Source of the DNA: Selaginella tamariscina
Lineage: Eukaryota > Streptophyta > Lycopodiopsida > Selaginellales > Selaginellaceae
DNA length: 64,000 bases
Assembly (NCBI GenBank): GCA_003024785.1
Contig: PUQB01000424.1
Coordinates: forward strand, 1 to 64,000
Direction: 5' to 3'
Shown here: positions 10,758 to 22,881 of the stretch, piece by piece
Layout: each line of letters starts with the position of its first letter
Position numbering within the stretch: the stretch's first letter is position 1
Translations under genes and position numbers: made by a program
Notes under the pieces: model-generated
Told to the model about the DNA's origin: nothing
What the model saw: the letters and a program-made list of their open reading frames with translations, nothing else
Databases searched by the model: none

Positions 10758-12092
10758 TTGGAAGTCTTGAACATGTTTAAGGATGTGTTGCCAGAAGACT
10801 TGCCGCCCGAGTTACCTCCACGTCGAGTTGTGGACCACAGGATAGAGATTTTGCCAGGTTCGTCTCCACCGGCAAGAGCCCCATATCGGTTGAATCCTCA
10901 AGAGTTAGTAGAATTGAAGAGACAGCTGACAGAATTGATGGTCGAGGACACATTCGACCTAGTCGATCGCCGTATGGTGCACCTATCTTGTTTGTAATGA
11001 AAAAGGATGGTACGATGCGAATGTGTGTGGACTATCGAGGCTGAACGCGATAACTATCAAAAATAAGTATCCTCTTCCACGAGTGGACGACTTATTTGAT
11101 AGGCTATCAAAAGCAAAGTATTTTTCAAGAATAGACTTGAGATCGGGGTACCATCAGATTCGGGTAGCAGAGAATGACATTGAGAAGACCGCTTTTCGAA
11201 CGCGTTATGGATCATTTGAGTTTCTAGTCTTACCATTCGGGTTGTGCAATGCTCCAGCAACTTTTTGCACAATGATGGATGATGTGTTTAGAGACTATCT
11301 AGACGAGTTCGTAGTGGTGTATATTGATGACATTCTGATTTTCAGTTCGACAATTGAGGAACATGTGGAACACTTAGAAAAAGTGTTTCAGAGGTTGAGA
11401 GAGAACCATTGTATGCTAAAGAAAGCAAGTGCGCATTTGGTCAAACCAAGATAGATTTCTTGGGACACTTGATCTCAGGTGGGGAGGTTGCCATGGACCC
11501 AAAGAAAATTCAAGCTATTACGAGTGGATGACTTTAAAAGATGTGCATGAAGTTAGATCATTTCTTGGTCTGACAGGGTATTACCGAAGATTCATAAAGG
11601 GTTACTCGGAAATAGCGGCCCCATTGACAGATCTTACGAAAAACATTCCATGGCATTGGACTCCAGAGTGCCAACGTGCGTTCGTCAAACTCAAAGAGGC
11701 TATCTCTTCTGAGCCAGTTTTGCAGTTGCCCATCTTTGAAGATCCCTTTGAAGTAGAATGTGACGCTTCCGACTTTGCAATTGGTGGTGTATTGCAACAA
11801 AAGGACATCCAGTGTCCTTTTTCTCGAAGAAGTTAGATGCCGCGCAAACTCGATGGCCTACTCACGAAAAGGAGATGTATGCTATTGTTGCTTCCTTGGA
11901 GTATTGGCGTCATTATCTTCCAAGTCATGGCACTGTGGTTTGGACAGATAGTGTAACTCTAAGGTATTTTGAAACGCAGCCGAAGCTATCGCCGAAGTAT
12001 GCTAGATGGCAGCAGAAGTTGGCACGATTTCAGCCTGAAATCAAACATAAAGCGGGAAAGGACAATGTGGTAGCTGATGCACTCAGTAGAAA
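10758..12092 (+). pseudogene. pol: reverse transcriptase and RNase H of element 1
   Basis: RT fingers and palm are spread over consecutive frames at 10,758-10,997, 11,023-11,454 and 11,429-11,836. Visible motifs include [24 protein letters not shown] and the catalytic YIDD at 11,320-11,331, all intact. RNase H follows with the DAS block near 11,760 and ends at ADALSR near 12,090. Four frames must be used to read it, with breaks near 11,000, 11,440 and 11,820. Function would be cDNA synthesis and RNA template removal. Confidence 0.92.
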
Positions 12093-12249
12093 GGGTCATC
12101 TTCGGATTATGTCAGCACCCGTGTCAACTTTGGTGGATGAATTTGTGACGGCGTATCCTCAGGACAAGTTTGCTAAGGAGGCTTTGAGCCTGGTGGCAAA
12201 GAGGAAACAAGTTCATCAGTTACGAAGAGATGGTAATATTCCAGCAGGA

Positions 12250-13422
12250 ATAGAAAGTCGAATGGATGCACTCAAACAGGCGCATTTTGCGGTACGAGAT
12301 GGAGTTCTTTATTATAAAGAAAAGAGACTCTATGTTCCAGAAGGGACATGGAGGGAGAGGCTGTTAAGAGAGCATCATGTTCCTTTGGCAGGACATGGTG
12401 GAAGGCATAAGACGTTGGCTTTGTTGAAGCAGGGATTCTATTGGCCGGGTATGATAGATGATGTTGCCAAGTATGTCAAGACATGCCCCACATGTCAACA
12501 AGTAAAGAGCCGATCGCAAAAACGAGCTGGGAAGTTGCAGTGCAATGTATACCGATTCCAGAGCGGCCATTTCAAAGTGTTACTTTGGACTTTATCATGG
12601 GATTGCCAAAATCTTGTGGTTTTTAACTCATGGTGGGTCGATCGGTTTTCAAAGGTTGCTCATTTCATTCCAACTGTAGAGACAGTGAATGCAATTCAAG
12701 CAGCGAAGTTGTTCTTCCACGAAGTCATAAGAGTGCGCGGGACTACCGGAAACCATGATCTCAGATCGGATCCTCGGTTTACGGGGAAGTTTTGGGGACA
12801 TTATTTAAGCAGTTTGGTACGATGCTCAAGTTTCAGTACAGCCTACCATCCGCAAACTGATGGTCAAACGGAGAGGTGAACCGACAAGTCGAGGACTATC
12901 TCAGATGCTATGTTCAAGGTGATCAACTTGATTGGGCTGAACACTTAGATATGGCTGAGATATGTTACAATAACTGACACACACTGCAATCGGATGTAGC
13001 CCGATGGAAGTGTTAACTGGGAATAAGGGTGGTATTCCTCAGAGTATGGTGTTACGAAAGACGATAGCAATCGAGTTCCATCTGTAGCAGAGTTCAGGAC
13101 AATTGTATCGAACATGGGAAGCTGCTCGTCAAGCGATGGCTGCAGCACAGGAAAGGTATCGTCAGCAGTACAGCATCGGCGGGATGTAGAGTATCAGGTT
13201 GGGGATATGGTATTGTTGAGTACCAAAAACCTGAAGGTTCCAATGACTCTTTCGAGGAAGTTTCTATCGCACTACATAGGTCCATACAAGGTGGTGAAGC
13301 AAGTAGGGAAAGTGGCTTATGAGTTGGATCTTCCTCCAGAGTTGGGAACAATACACAATGTGTTTCATGTCAATTTGCTCGAGCCATTCCACAAAGATGA
13401 GAAACATCCACAGAAGACATAA
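12250..13422 (+). pseudogene. int: integrase of element 1
   Basis: The N-terminal HHCC zinc domain is present (HH at 12,373, CPTCQQ near 12,486). The core has TLDFI and VDRFSKVAHF, a degraded second catalytic block (SDPRFTGKFW, lacking the usual preceding Asp-Arg) and YHPQTDGQTER with the catalytic Glu. Frameshifts and stops follow near 12,880 and 12,975. The C-terminal domain with GDMVLLSTKNL and LGTIHNVFHVNLL is clear at 13,190-13,400. Confidence 0.88.
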
Positions 13423-13425
13423 GAT

Positions 13426-13617
13426 ATGAAACTTACGTCCGCCCCTGAGCTGGTTCATGAAGGTACGGAGTACGAAGTCGAATCCATATTGGGCAAAAGG
13501 AAGGTTTATGGACCGCGAAAACGTAAGTTTGAGTATCTCGTCAAATGGAAAGGCTATCCGCGTGCGAATCGACATGGGAACCATTGGAGAATCTACAAAA
13601 CGCGATGGAGTTGGTGA
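13426..13617 (+). pseudogene. chromodomain-like tail of element 1 integrase
   Basis: After a stop at 13,420 the frame reads VESILGKRKV...FEYLVKWKGYP, the first half of a chromodomain, which in chromoviruses steers integration to marked chromatin. A frameshift after KGYP replaces the usual TWEP part; the next frame shows the CEWE-like remainder. Confidence 0.8.
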
Positions 13618-13683
13618 ATGAGTTTGAGGCAAGGTCTCAAACTAATTAAGAATAAAGTTATTTCTTCTTAACCTAGGGGCCGA

Positions 13684-13755
13684 CAGACAACATTAACTAG
13701 AGGCCTCCGATATAAATTCTAGTTAACTAAAAGAAATTAACTAACTTGTTGTCTG
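13684..13755 (+). other. two-part hairpin in 3' non-coding region of element 1
   Basis: Eighteen contiguous bases CAGACAACATTAACTAGA (13,684-13,701) are complementary in two blocks to TCTAGTTAA (13,718-13,726) and TGTTGTCTG (13,747-13,755), separated by a 20-nt bulge. It lies between the last coding domain and the 3' LTR, a stretch of about 400 bp without genes. Confidence 0.7.
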
Positions 13756-14012
13756 TGTGGTGACAGACTTTGCAGACGTGCAAAAGGTCTCCAAATGACT
13801 TCTTGTCGCAGGTGGTACCTCCGGCAGCTGAGTTCTCACTCAGTGAACGACGGTTCTGAAGTATTTGGCTTCGCGTAATGCAAGGGGGGTAATAAAACTT
13901 GTGAACTTTTTGCTGACTCCGCATAGAGTGATTGTTAGTTAGTTTTCAGTTAATTTTTTCCTAACCTAGTCTAGTCTTGGAGTTAGACGTCAACAAGGAC
14001 GTTGACATTTTC

Positions 14013-14026
14013 AAAGGCGGGGAGTG
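14013..14026 (+). other. polypurine tract of element 1
   Basis: AAAGGCGGGGAG followed by TG, immediately before the 3' LTR. It would prime plus-strand DNA synthesis. Confidence 0.75.
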
Positions 14027-14955
14027 TGTCATAGTTTTTACTATGACTCGACCCTTTACTTTGGGGTTTGACTGTTGTTACCTACTGGATTATGTGACGA
14101 ACCCTAGATGTAGAAGAAACAGGCCCGCATAGTGCACTTGGGTATCTAGTGATGGTCCGCCGGGTGTCGTTAGGTATTTGCAAGAAACTCTAGAACTTCC
14201 ATTTAGAGAACCCTCCCCCATTTTGACGTTCCAGGTTAGGGTTCTTTGCATATTATAGCTTGTCAAAATAAGGGTTAGGGACACCCCTAGGGTTGACCTA
14301 ACCCTAGGGTTGCCCTAACCCCACGTCCTAAACCCCCCTAGGGGGATTAGGTTAGGACAACCATTTTCTCTAAGGGCTGGCATTTCGTGCCACCCACTTA
14401 CGGGGGGGGGGGGGGGTCCGTCACATAAATAAGGTAGAGTATATGTATGAGGCTTCCTGGGTTCAAAAGAGAGCTGTTAACCTCCTACCGGTGCAAGCTA
14501 AGCTTGTGTCGTCAAGGTGCAACCCTCCTTGTGCCCCCAAACTTCCACACGACAGGGGTACAACCCACCCTAGGGTTAGACTATCCTTATCGTTGGCAGG
14601 ATCTTGCCTTTGAGATAGGGGCACGTCACTTCCAAAAGTTAGATAGATTCCTTGGTCCAAAACCTGCCGCAAGCTCAAAGACATTGCCCGAGCTCACGTT
14701 CGCAAACTAGTGGTTAGGCCTTGCTCCGGCCGCCTTGACCACGCCAAGCTAGGAACGACACCTGAAGCTGGCTAGTATGTGTATCCTGATTCACAAGGTG
14801 GTCTTGTTGTGGGCTTAGTCAGTTAGGGGTTTGAGTTCCTAAGGCTTGGGTTCCTAATATGGGTTATTTTACTAGATTCCGTGGGGTTTAAAGAAGGGAT
14901 TCCAAGGTTAGCACCTGGCAAGCCGCCTTTGTGGCACCAGGTAAAAACTCTGACA
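14027..14955 (+). repeat. 3' LTR of element 1 (929 bp)
   Basis: Same ends as the 5' LTR (TGTCATAG...CTCTGACA) and followed by target duplication ACTAC at 14,956-14,960. It is 43 bp shorter through many small deletions, a 10-bp gap near 14,190 and a shortened G-run region near 14,400. Confidence 0.95.
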
Positions 14956-14960
14956 ACTAC

Positions 14961-17265
14961 CTTGAACAACGACCCACATGAGCCAAGCCAATGGATGAAT
15001 CATCTGGCACACCACACCACACCCAAACGTGCCACAGTAGCACCAGCAGTGTCTGACCCACACGAACTAGCACCATCAGCAACAGGAAACAAAACCAAGA
15101 AAAACTGCCACGCAAACTCAATCATCATCCTGTGTAAACCAGCAAACTGGCAACACAACTACTTATCCAACCTACAGAACCCACCTTATCTTCACTAAGT
15201 GCGTCCACCCATGTTTGAATGATACATCACTTCTAGAACCCACAAGCTGGTAATCGCTATCTGATAAACAAGTCAGAATGAGTCAATACCGGGTTTCCAA
15301 TGGTTCCTTCACCGAGGAACACGGAAGAGTGCACCCCCATTAGAAGAACCTATCTATGGTGTGCAACTATCAGAGGATTAAGACAATGGGAGGAGGAAGA
15401 TTCAGAAGGTGCAAAAGCGGAACAGAAAGAGCCCACATAGCAAAAAAACCTAAAAGACAGGCCTTAACCATCGAAAGACCTATCAGATTCTGTTTCAGAA
15501 CGAAAACATATCCAAAGTCACCACACGTCTAGCCTAGGCAACGACCATACATCCCTATACCCTCAATCTCAAACCGAACTTCTGAAACAGCAGCATTTGC
15601 GAGAAGCCAACTCTCCCTGCAAATGCCCATGTCCATCAAACTGAGTGTACTTCACTGTTCCTAGAGAAGAATAATCATAAACCAGCTCATGTCTAGCACC
15701 TACTAAGCCTATGAAAACAACCTTAAGCTCAACAAGTACCACTAGACCACTGGAACAACCGCTATACATCAAGCAACATGCCCCCCCACACATGCCAAAG
15801 GAGGGAAATGCTATAAAATGAAAACCTGAGACCAAATCCAGCATAGACCACAACACCATGCCCATACCAGCATACCAAGCTTCATTAACAGCATACACAC
15901 TTCAAGCAAATGCCCCACAAATGCCCAAAGGGGGAAAACACGAATACCTCGCAAACCGAAGGTATTTGCTGCTTCTGGGAAAAGAAAAAAACAAATCCAC
16001 GCCCATGCCCAGCACATACAGTCTCTATTTCATCTTGAAAGCATCAAACGTATTGCTAAACCCAGGAACAACCTTAACGCCTCGGACAAATGTTCCCCGT
16101 GTGACAACAAACAACACACAATCAGCAAAGAGGTAACCAAGCACCCAATTGGCACACCTTACTGAACCTCAACCACAGCAATATATACTCCAAACAAATG
16201 CCCCCTGCAAATGCCTGAAGAGGGGAAATGCTGCAATCTCACAAACCGAACACATCCAACACAAATGGCACATCTGCCACCACGACGCCGCTCATAACTA
16301 GCACAGTGATACCCATTTGCCACCATGGAATCACCGAAAAAACACCAGGATGAGAGAATTACAGCAATACTTCAGGCAAATATCCCCATGCAAATGCCCA
16401 AGGAGGGAAGTGCTACGAAAGAGAGAGGAGGCCTGCAAATGAAGAAGAACTCACAATATACATGATCCAAGATCCCAAAAGCTTTGCCGATTGAAATCCA
16501 CCTGCACCTATGTGAATCAATAAGAAATTGCATACATCCCTCCCACATGAAGCCGCAGCAGCCCATGCTGGAAGGAGATGCTGCAGCAGCCTGATCTTAC
16601 AAGAGCGTGTTCTCCAAGGCACACTTTCCACTCCCACCGAGCGGCAAACAAAACACTTTGAGAATCATCAAGACTGCACAAAAGCTCTTCAATCTAAAGG
16701 AGAGTCAAGGATACACAGATTGGACACACGATCGTGCATCTGTGCCTTCAACTGCCACAAGGCGCTCCTCAATATCCAGATCACATTCTGCCCTGCCCTG
16801 CCCTATCGATACTCTTGCATTTGATGTGATATATGCTACATGCCACACGGGTTGTAAACTTTGTGAAGGAGAATTGTACAGTGGTAATGTCATAGTTCTA
16901 ACCTGGTGGGTTGACTACCTGGGTAAAGATTGGTCTTTCACTACCAGGACGTGTAATGTCATGCCACATCACTAACACTCCCTTAGTTCACTACTGACTG
17001 ATCATCTTTGTTTTCCACCGTGAACTCCAACTGAACGATCTTCTTGGCTAGCTCTTGAAGGAACTCGACTCACACTTGCATGTGCGGAGTAAAGTCGAAG
17101 TACCTAGAGCTTGTGGCCAAATTGACGGAGTTTTGATGTTGTCACATAGGAGCTTGTGGTTGGTTGCTTCCCCACAAACAAATCAAGGAATGCCCTCACT
17201 CTACAAATAGTGTCGCCTCTTACTCCTCCAGGATACAAGGTTCATGCCAAGAAAGAGAGCATACC
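14961..17265. other. anonymous repeat-like DNA
   Basis: Right-hand flank of the element 1 insertion; before insertion it was continuous with about 7,380-7,653. No family recognised. A degenerate motif, roughly CAAATGCCC followed by AAAG(A/G)GGGAAATGCT, recurs near 15,590, 15,780, 15,905, 16,190 and 16,375, which hints at an old tandem or dispersed unit. Open frames here are rich in Cys, Gly and Leu from repetitive composition and are not called. Confidence 0.4.
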
Positions 17266-17697
17266 TGCTGGAATTAGTGCCCTTGTTTCTCATTGGTTTT
17301 TTGGGGCTAAGAACCCTAAATGTGTTGAGCATGCCACGCCTCCCCACTGTTGACTTACTCCAATGCTCTTCCGTAAGCCAAACATCAACACAAGCCAAGC
17401 TTAGGCTTGAACAAGAGGAACTTGTTAAGGCCTAGAGGCCTAGTGAAGATACCTGCCAGCATCTCCCATGTAGGCATGTAACATATGTGTATGAGTCTTG
17501 CTTCCACTTCTTGAAACACATTTTCCATGGTCAACACAAACATATCGTTGTCAATTCCATTGTGTACAAAGGCAAGTCAAGGCAATGTTGCTTTGGTTGT
17601 CACACCATCCAATGATGGGGCCGAGTTGGGGACTCCCAAGATCTCCATTAAACTCTTGAGCCATATAAGCTCCTTGTAGCATGTCGTGGAGTGATGT

Positions 17698-17893
17698 ATT
17701 TATTTGTGCTATTCCATGAGTGACACGGCATTAGTATGTTACATTGATACCAGTTGGGCCATCAACAAGGGATGTCGCTCCACCACGGGTTTTAATTTGC
17801 ACATGTGTGAGGCTGCCATCAATTGGGTTAGCAAATGCCAAAGTGTAATGGACTTCTCATCCACCGAGGCTCATGATCCACTATTCCCCTTGA
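17698..17893 (+). pseudogene. inverted RNase H segment of copia element A
   Basis: The plus strand reads LVCYIDTSWAINKGCRSTTG and INWVSKCQSVMDFSSTEAH, the N-terminal part of a copia RNase H (family: LVGY.DSDWAG...RKSTTGY, VSWSSKKQ..VALSSTEAEY). The RT on its right (minus, ending near 17,893) and the C-terminal RNase H on its left (minus, starting near 17,692) lack exactly this piece. The segment is therefore flipped in place relative to its own element. Confidence 0.75.
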
Positions 17894-20800
17894 GATAGCA
17901 TAGAATGTGTTAATAGCCTTCCAATGGCTGGTGTATGGTTGTGTGTTGAATTGGCTCAACACAATGGTGGCATAGCATATGTCCACACTTGTCGAGAGTG
18001 CCAAGTACATCAAGTAACCAACTAGACTTTGGTAAGGGAGGGACCTCTTCGGCAACCTCCTCCCTAGGATTTTCATGTGTGAGGGCAAGTGTTTGTGCAA
18101 GGTGGCAATCAGTCATATCGAAAGGGGCCAAGAGTAACTCCACATATTTAGTTCTAATGCAATTTTATCATAACAGTCTTGGTATCTCATTCCACCTGAT
18201 CACCCAAGAAGGTGCAAATTTCACCCAAGTCATAGAGAGCGACAAAGAGCATGTCTTGCCATCACCTTTCATATAGACATTGAAATTTGCAGTAACACAT
18301 TGAAAAACCATGTCGGCAAAGTGCTTCATCAAACTTGTGATACCATATGCATAAGGATTGCTTAAGGCCATATAAGGCCTTATAAAGCTTTCAAACTTTG
18401 GTTTTGGCATTGACAATAGCCAAAATCACCCAACATTTGTCATCTTATCTACATATGAAAAGGTTTCATCTTAGTCAATGCCTTTTACTTGCGTAAAGCC
18501 TTTGGCCACAAGATGAACCTTATAGCGGTGTTGGTTAATTATTATCATGAGTGCATTTGAACACCCATTTAAAGTTCCACAAGCTTGCATCCTCTTGGGG
18601 CATCACAAATGTCAAAAGTTCGATACTCAATGAGAGAATTTATTCGTTTGTTGAATGATGGACACGTTCAAAACTAGGAATCATCCTCATGGGCTTTTTA
18701 AATCTTGCATGATGACCTGCATAAACAATGGCCATTCAGTATTTTGATGGGGTCAGGCATGCCTTGACAATGACGAATAAGGTTAACAACCATTGTCTCT
18801 TCAAGCTGTAGAGCCTTGTTGGTGGGCTGGGCATATGAGGATGTTGAAGCTCAACCTCATCATCTACATAAGCACCACCATCATCATTCTCATAGTGGGG
18901 AGTGCCCAAGCCAGCATCATCACTTTAATAGCATCATTACCATCGAGATCTCAAAACCAATAGGTACCAAGAGATCCTCATTTATGAAATTCGTAAATGC
19001 TAGTTTCAGAGTAAAGTCGTTCTTAGCAAAGATGATATCGATGCTAACAAGGGTGACTTTGGTGAGTGGATCTCAAAGTTCATACCCTTTGTAGCTGCGT
19101 TCCCCGTCACCCAAATAGTCAATAAAGATAAATTTTTACTCTTTGGGATAATTTTTTCTCAATTGGTTAAGGGTGTGAGCAAATGCTACACAACCAAAAT
19201 GCACAAAGATGACACTTTGGCATTCTTCCATACCGCATTCTTCCTTACCACATTCTCAAACGTTTTCCCTTTAATGCAATTAGTAAGAAGTCGATTTTGC
19301 ACATGCAATGCCACAACAATTACCTCTTGCCAAAATTCCTTATTCAACTTTGCACCAAGTAAGAGGCTTTGTGCTACATTTACCAATGTCCAATTCTTCC
19401 ATTTGACGACTCCATTATGATGTGGAGTATAGCATGCTGTGACTTCATGCTGGATTCCATAGGCGTGACAAACTCATGAAACACATTATTAAGATATTCA
19501 TCAATTCTTAGTGCCTTAATCTTCCGGTCTAGCTGGTCTCTACAAAAGCCTTGAAATGTTTGAAGGTCTCTACAACTTCATCTTTGCTCCTTAGGAAGTC
19601 ATGCGGCTAAAGTCATCGATGAGAGTCATAAAATACTTCACACTAAAATGCTTAGGCATATTCCATGGGGCCACATAAGTCTGAGTGAATGAGCTCAAGA
19701 GGGTGACTCACTTGACGTTTGGAGATAGTGAAATTTTACTGGTGGTGTTTTTTCAATATGCAAGGACTCACAGAAACTAGGGTTGATCTTGCTTTTAAGG
19801 TCCAACCCCACCATCTCCTTCTTTGTCATTCAACTCTTGCAGTGCTTTTGTAATTTGTATGGTCAAAACGGAGATGAGTATGAGGCTACAATTGTTCAAC
19901 GAATGTCGCTTGCTGCACATGAGGCGATACCTCATATTAGTTCTCTTGACATCTCCTGCTAAGCAACCTCTAGATTTTCCATGAAAAACACGTTGTCACC
20001 ATCAAAGACAACCACTATATCATTGTCACACACTTTGGCCACATAATCAGGTTCCTTCTCAAACCAGAAACATGCATGGCATTTAAGAAATCATTCACTT
20101 TTATCTTCAAGAACAAAGTGAAACTTCCAACCACCTTGGATCCCAATGTGAGTATCATCGCCTAAGACCACTCCTTTAGCTCCTTGCACTAGCTTTACTG
20201 CTCAAACATGAATTTATTCATACTCATGAGGTTGGTACATCCAAAATCAAGAACCCATGTTTGCCCTTTGCTACTCAACTTCCATGTTGTGGCTTTCTTC
20301 CTTGATTTCCTCGCTTGCTTCGATCAGGGCTAGCTCAGGTTCATAGTTGTGTTGCCATGACAAACTCAAGCCTAATGGCCAAAACTCCCAACACATCTTA
20401 CACTCGTAACATATATGTCTCACTCCTCCCATTAGGCTCAACTATGCCCTCTTGTATTGGGGATGCCTCGTCCAACAACACCTCCTCCACCTCCCTGGTT
20501 GTCGCAACCAACTCAACCTCCATGCATAGCATTGCGTCCACATCCACTTTGCCTTTTATTTCATTCTGCCAAAAGCTCTCGTGGTATACATTGCATGATG
20601 CACTTTATACATTTGAGTCTTCTCCTTGTGTAGTAGGGAAGTACTTACTAGCTTTGTGGTTGCCTTATCAAAGGAGATATTCAATTCACACATCAATGCT
20701 TCAACAACATCATCCCATTCTCATAATAATGACTTGTAGAGCTTCACTCTCTGCATCGAATTAGGAACCTCGTGTTCCTTTTCTTATGTCTTAAAGATGC

Positions 20801-21178
20801 AAGCCTCCAAAGTCGAGTGAATCCTCATGACCTCCAAGTCAACTTTTTGCTATAAGTATCATTCGACTACTTTCAAAGCTCTTCGGTTCCCTGCTCAGTG
20901 TCAATCTTAAGCAAAAATCCCATGGCTGAAATATGTACAAATACACCCAATTGTCTACTCCTTGATTCCAATCTCTAAGAACTTTTTGGGCCTCCAACCC
21001 ATTGCCCACATTAGACTATGCCTTAAAACTATCAACTATGCCATACACACCTTAGAGATGAAGACAAGTCTCCATGAGATTTTTCCATAAGTCAAAATCC
21101 TTCCCATTGAAGATGGAAGGGCTTGTTGCTAGAGCTTTTCCCCATTCTAACCTTCAATTCCAAATCCCAATGTTGTGC

Positions 21179-21191
21179 TGCTCTAATACCA
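21179..21191 (-). other. primer-binding site of copia element A
   Basis: The minus strand reads TGGTATTAGAGCA directly after an LTR end ...ATTCTAACA, close to the initiator tRNA-Met PBS consensus. Confidence 0.7.
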
Positions 21192-21949
21192 TGTTAGAAT
21201 CGCACAATGCAAGTGCCCTTGTTCTTGTGTTTTTTGGGGCTAAGAACCCTAAAACGTGTTGAGCACGCCACACCTCCCATCATTATGTGTTTGGCTTACT
21301 TCAACAATACATGAAAGTAAACTTGTAAGAATCAAATTCTCCAACCCAATTTCCATTTGAGTATCTCACTAACTGAAAATCTTAAAATTACAATTGTTGT
21401 AGACAAGATGGAACTCCTTAATTGCTTGTAGGTAGCATATGATGAGCTTCACCACTCATCAATGCTACTCACCCATTTTAAATTAAATCAAATATATAAA
21501 TTTAATCTTATTATTCTTTAATTTTTTCACTTTATTCATTATAGGGTTAGCCAAAATTTGAGAAACTTGGCCTACCACATAGGCTAAGTTTAGCCTCATG
21601 CACATGACCAAATATATCAAACTCCCCACAGCTTGTTGAAAGGCACTGCATCCATGTGTTTTGCTCCTCTTTAGTATCCTTCATGAGCTTCAAGGCTAAC
21701 TCCATTGGGGTCGATGCAGACTTGCAATTGGACTATGTTGTACTTTTCTAGGAGCTTTCTAAATATGTGACCACTTAAGTGCCTCACGAAAGGGCTCCTA
21801 CTATGAGTTTAGGTTATTCAACCTTTAGACATTCTTGTATTCTCTTTGAAGATGGTTAGCATTTTGGTTAACCTAAATGATAATGTGGTTCCTCATGTAC
21901 ATCTCCTATGACATAGTCAAGATTCTCCTCCCCCTCTCATGCTTAAACT

Positions 21950-22300
21950 TCAATACTTAAAAAAGTTGCTATTGGCTTGAGATTTTTCATCTTAAATTCA
22001 TTGGACAACAACTGCTTTAACTACTGTAATAATGGAAGACTGTTGGAGAAGAGCATGTAATCATCCACGTACAACACCATGACAAGGATGAACTCCCCCA
22101 CAATTGTAATAAATATTTGGGTTTGTAGTGTTTCTATGAAAGCTAGTGTGAGGAGGAATCCATCCATTCGACAATACCAAGCTCGAGGAGACTACTTAAT
22201 CCCATACATGGCCTTCTTAAGCTTGCAAACAAGCTCCTTAGAGCCCCTCTCACAAATCCCTTTAGTTGGGTGACATTAACCTCCTCCAAATTGCTATGGA
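21950..22300 (-). pseudogene. copia reverse transcriptase fragment with YVDD
   Basis: The minus strand reads LKKAMYGIK, a stop, then SPRAWYCRMDGFL, followed by VMVLYVDDYMLFS. The catalytic YVDD is intact at 22,071-22,060, but the premature stop just before SPRAWY and later frameshifts disable it. Confidence 0.8.
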
Positions 22301-22881
22301 AAAAGGTAGTGCAACATCCATCTCCTCAATTTCCCAATCGTGGATTGCTAGTACATGAATTGATGTCACTCTATGTAGTCCAGTCCATCTCCTCAATTTC
22401 CCAATCGGTACATGAATTGATATCACTCTTATATAGTCCAGTCCAGCCAATTTATTGAAGCCACGACCAACAAATCGAGCTTTCTACTTGACCACACCCC
22501 CCCCCCCCCCCAAGCAAAGGGCTTTAAGGTAAAAATCTTGGCTGTCACCACGTTGCATATGAGATGGCAAGGCACTAGGGAGAGGTATTTGAAGTCATGG
22601 CTGCTTGCCAAAGCTCAGCATCAAGCTTGATCAATGCCTTAGCCACAATTGTAAGAATGGCGCACGTATTCCTATTAGTGGTGAGGAAGAAATGAAGCTT
22701 ACCCCAAGAGATTGTGGGTACCTCTCAAATGCCTCAGACTCCATTTGGGCTTCACAACTCATTCAAAATGTGCTATCCGCTCGCATGTGCCACCAACTCA
22801 AATATGCTTTCCATGAGTGGGAACAAGTCCTTTGATGGTAATTGAATCTGGTATAACATCCTTAGACTTGAAGATAGCTTT

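Larger units (their letters stand above)
7654..14955 (+). mobile_element. complete Ty3/gypsy chromovirus (element 1)
   Basis: A 7.3-kb LTR retrotransposon with TG..CA LTRs, a 5-bp target duplication, a primer-binding site complementary to initiator tRNA-Met, a polypurine tract and, in order, Gag with a CCHC knuckle, aspartic protease, reverse transcriptase, RNase H, integrase and a chromodomain-like tail. RT before integrase together with the chromodomain identifies a Ty3/gypsy chromovirus. Every domain is recognisable, but the coding region is split by several frameshifts and stops, so this copy is probably not autonomous as read. A related solo LTR lies at 30,023. Confidence 0.95.
17270..21335 (-). 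mobile_element. decayed Ty1/copia element A
   Basis: Minus-strand order from high to low coordinate: LTR-like end, initiator tRNA-Met PBS (21,179-21,191), a degraded CCHC knuckle near 20,350-20,400, integrase C-terminal part (19,160-19,400; ...EFWQEVIVVALHVQNR), RT (18,430-17,893; LYGLKQS-like and KFDEALCRHGF in shifted frames, then SLVGYLMYLALSTSVDICYA), and RNase H (to 17,385; KELIWLKSLMEILG and LAGIFTRPLGLNKF). Integrase before RT identifies Ty1/copia. Short LTR-like ends share a TTTTTTGGGGCTAAGAACCC block at about 17,300 and 21,230. Stops and frameshifts are frequent. Part of RNase H is inverted. Confidence 0.8.
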
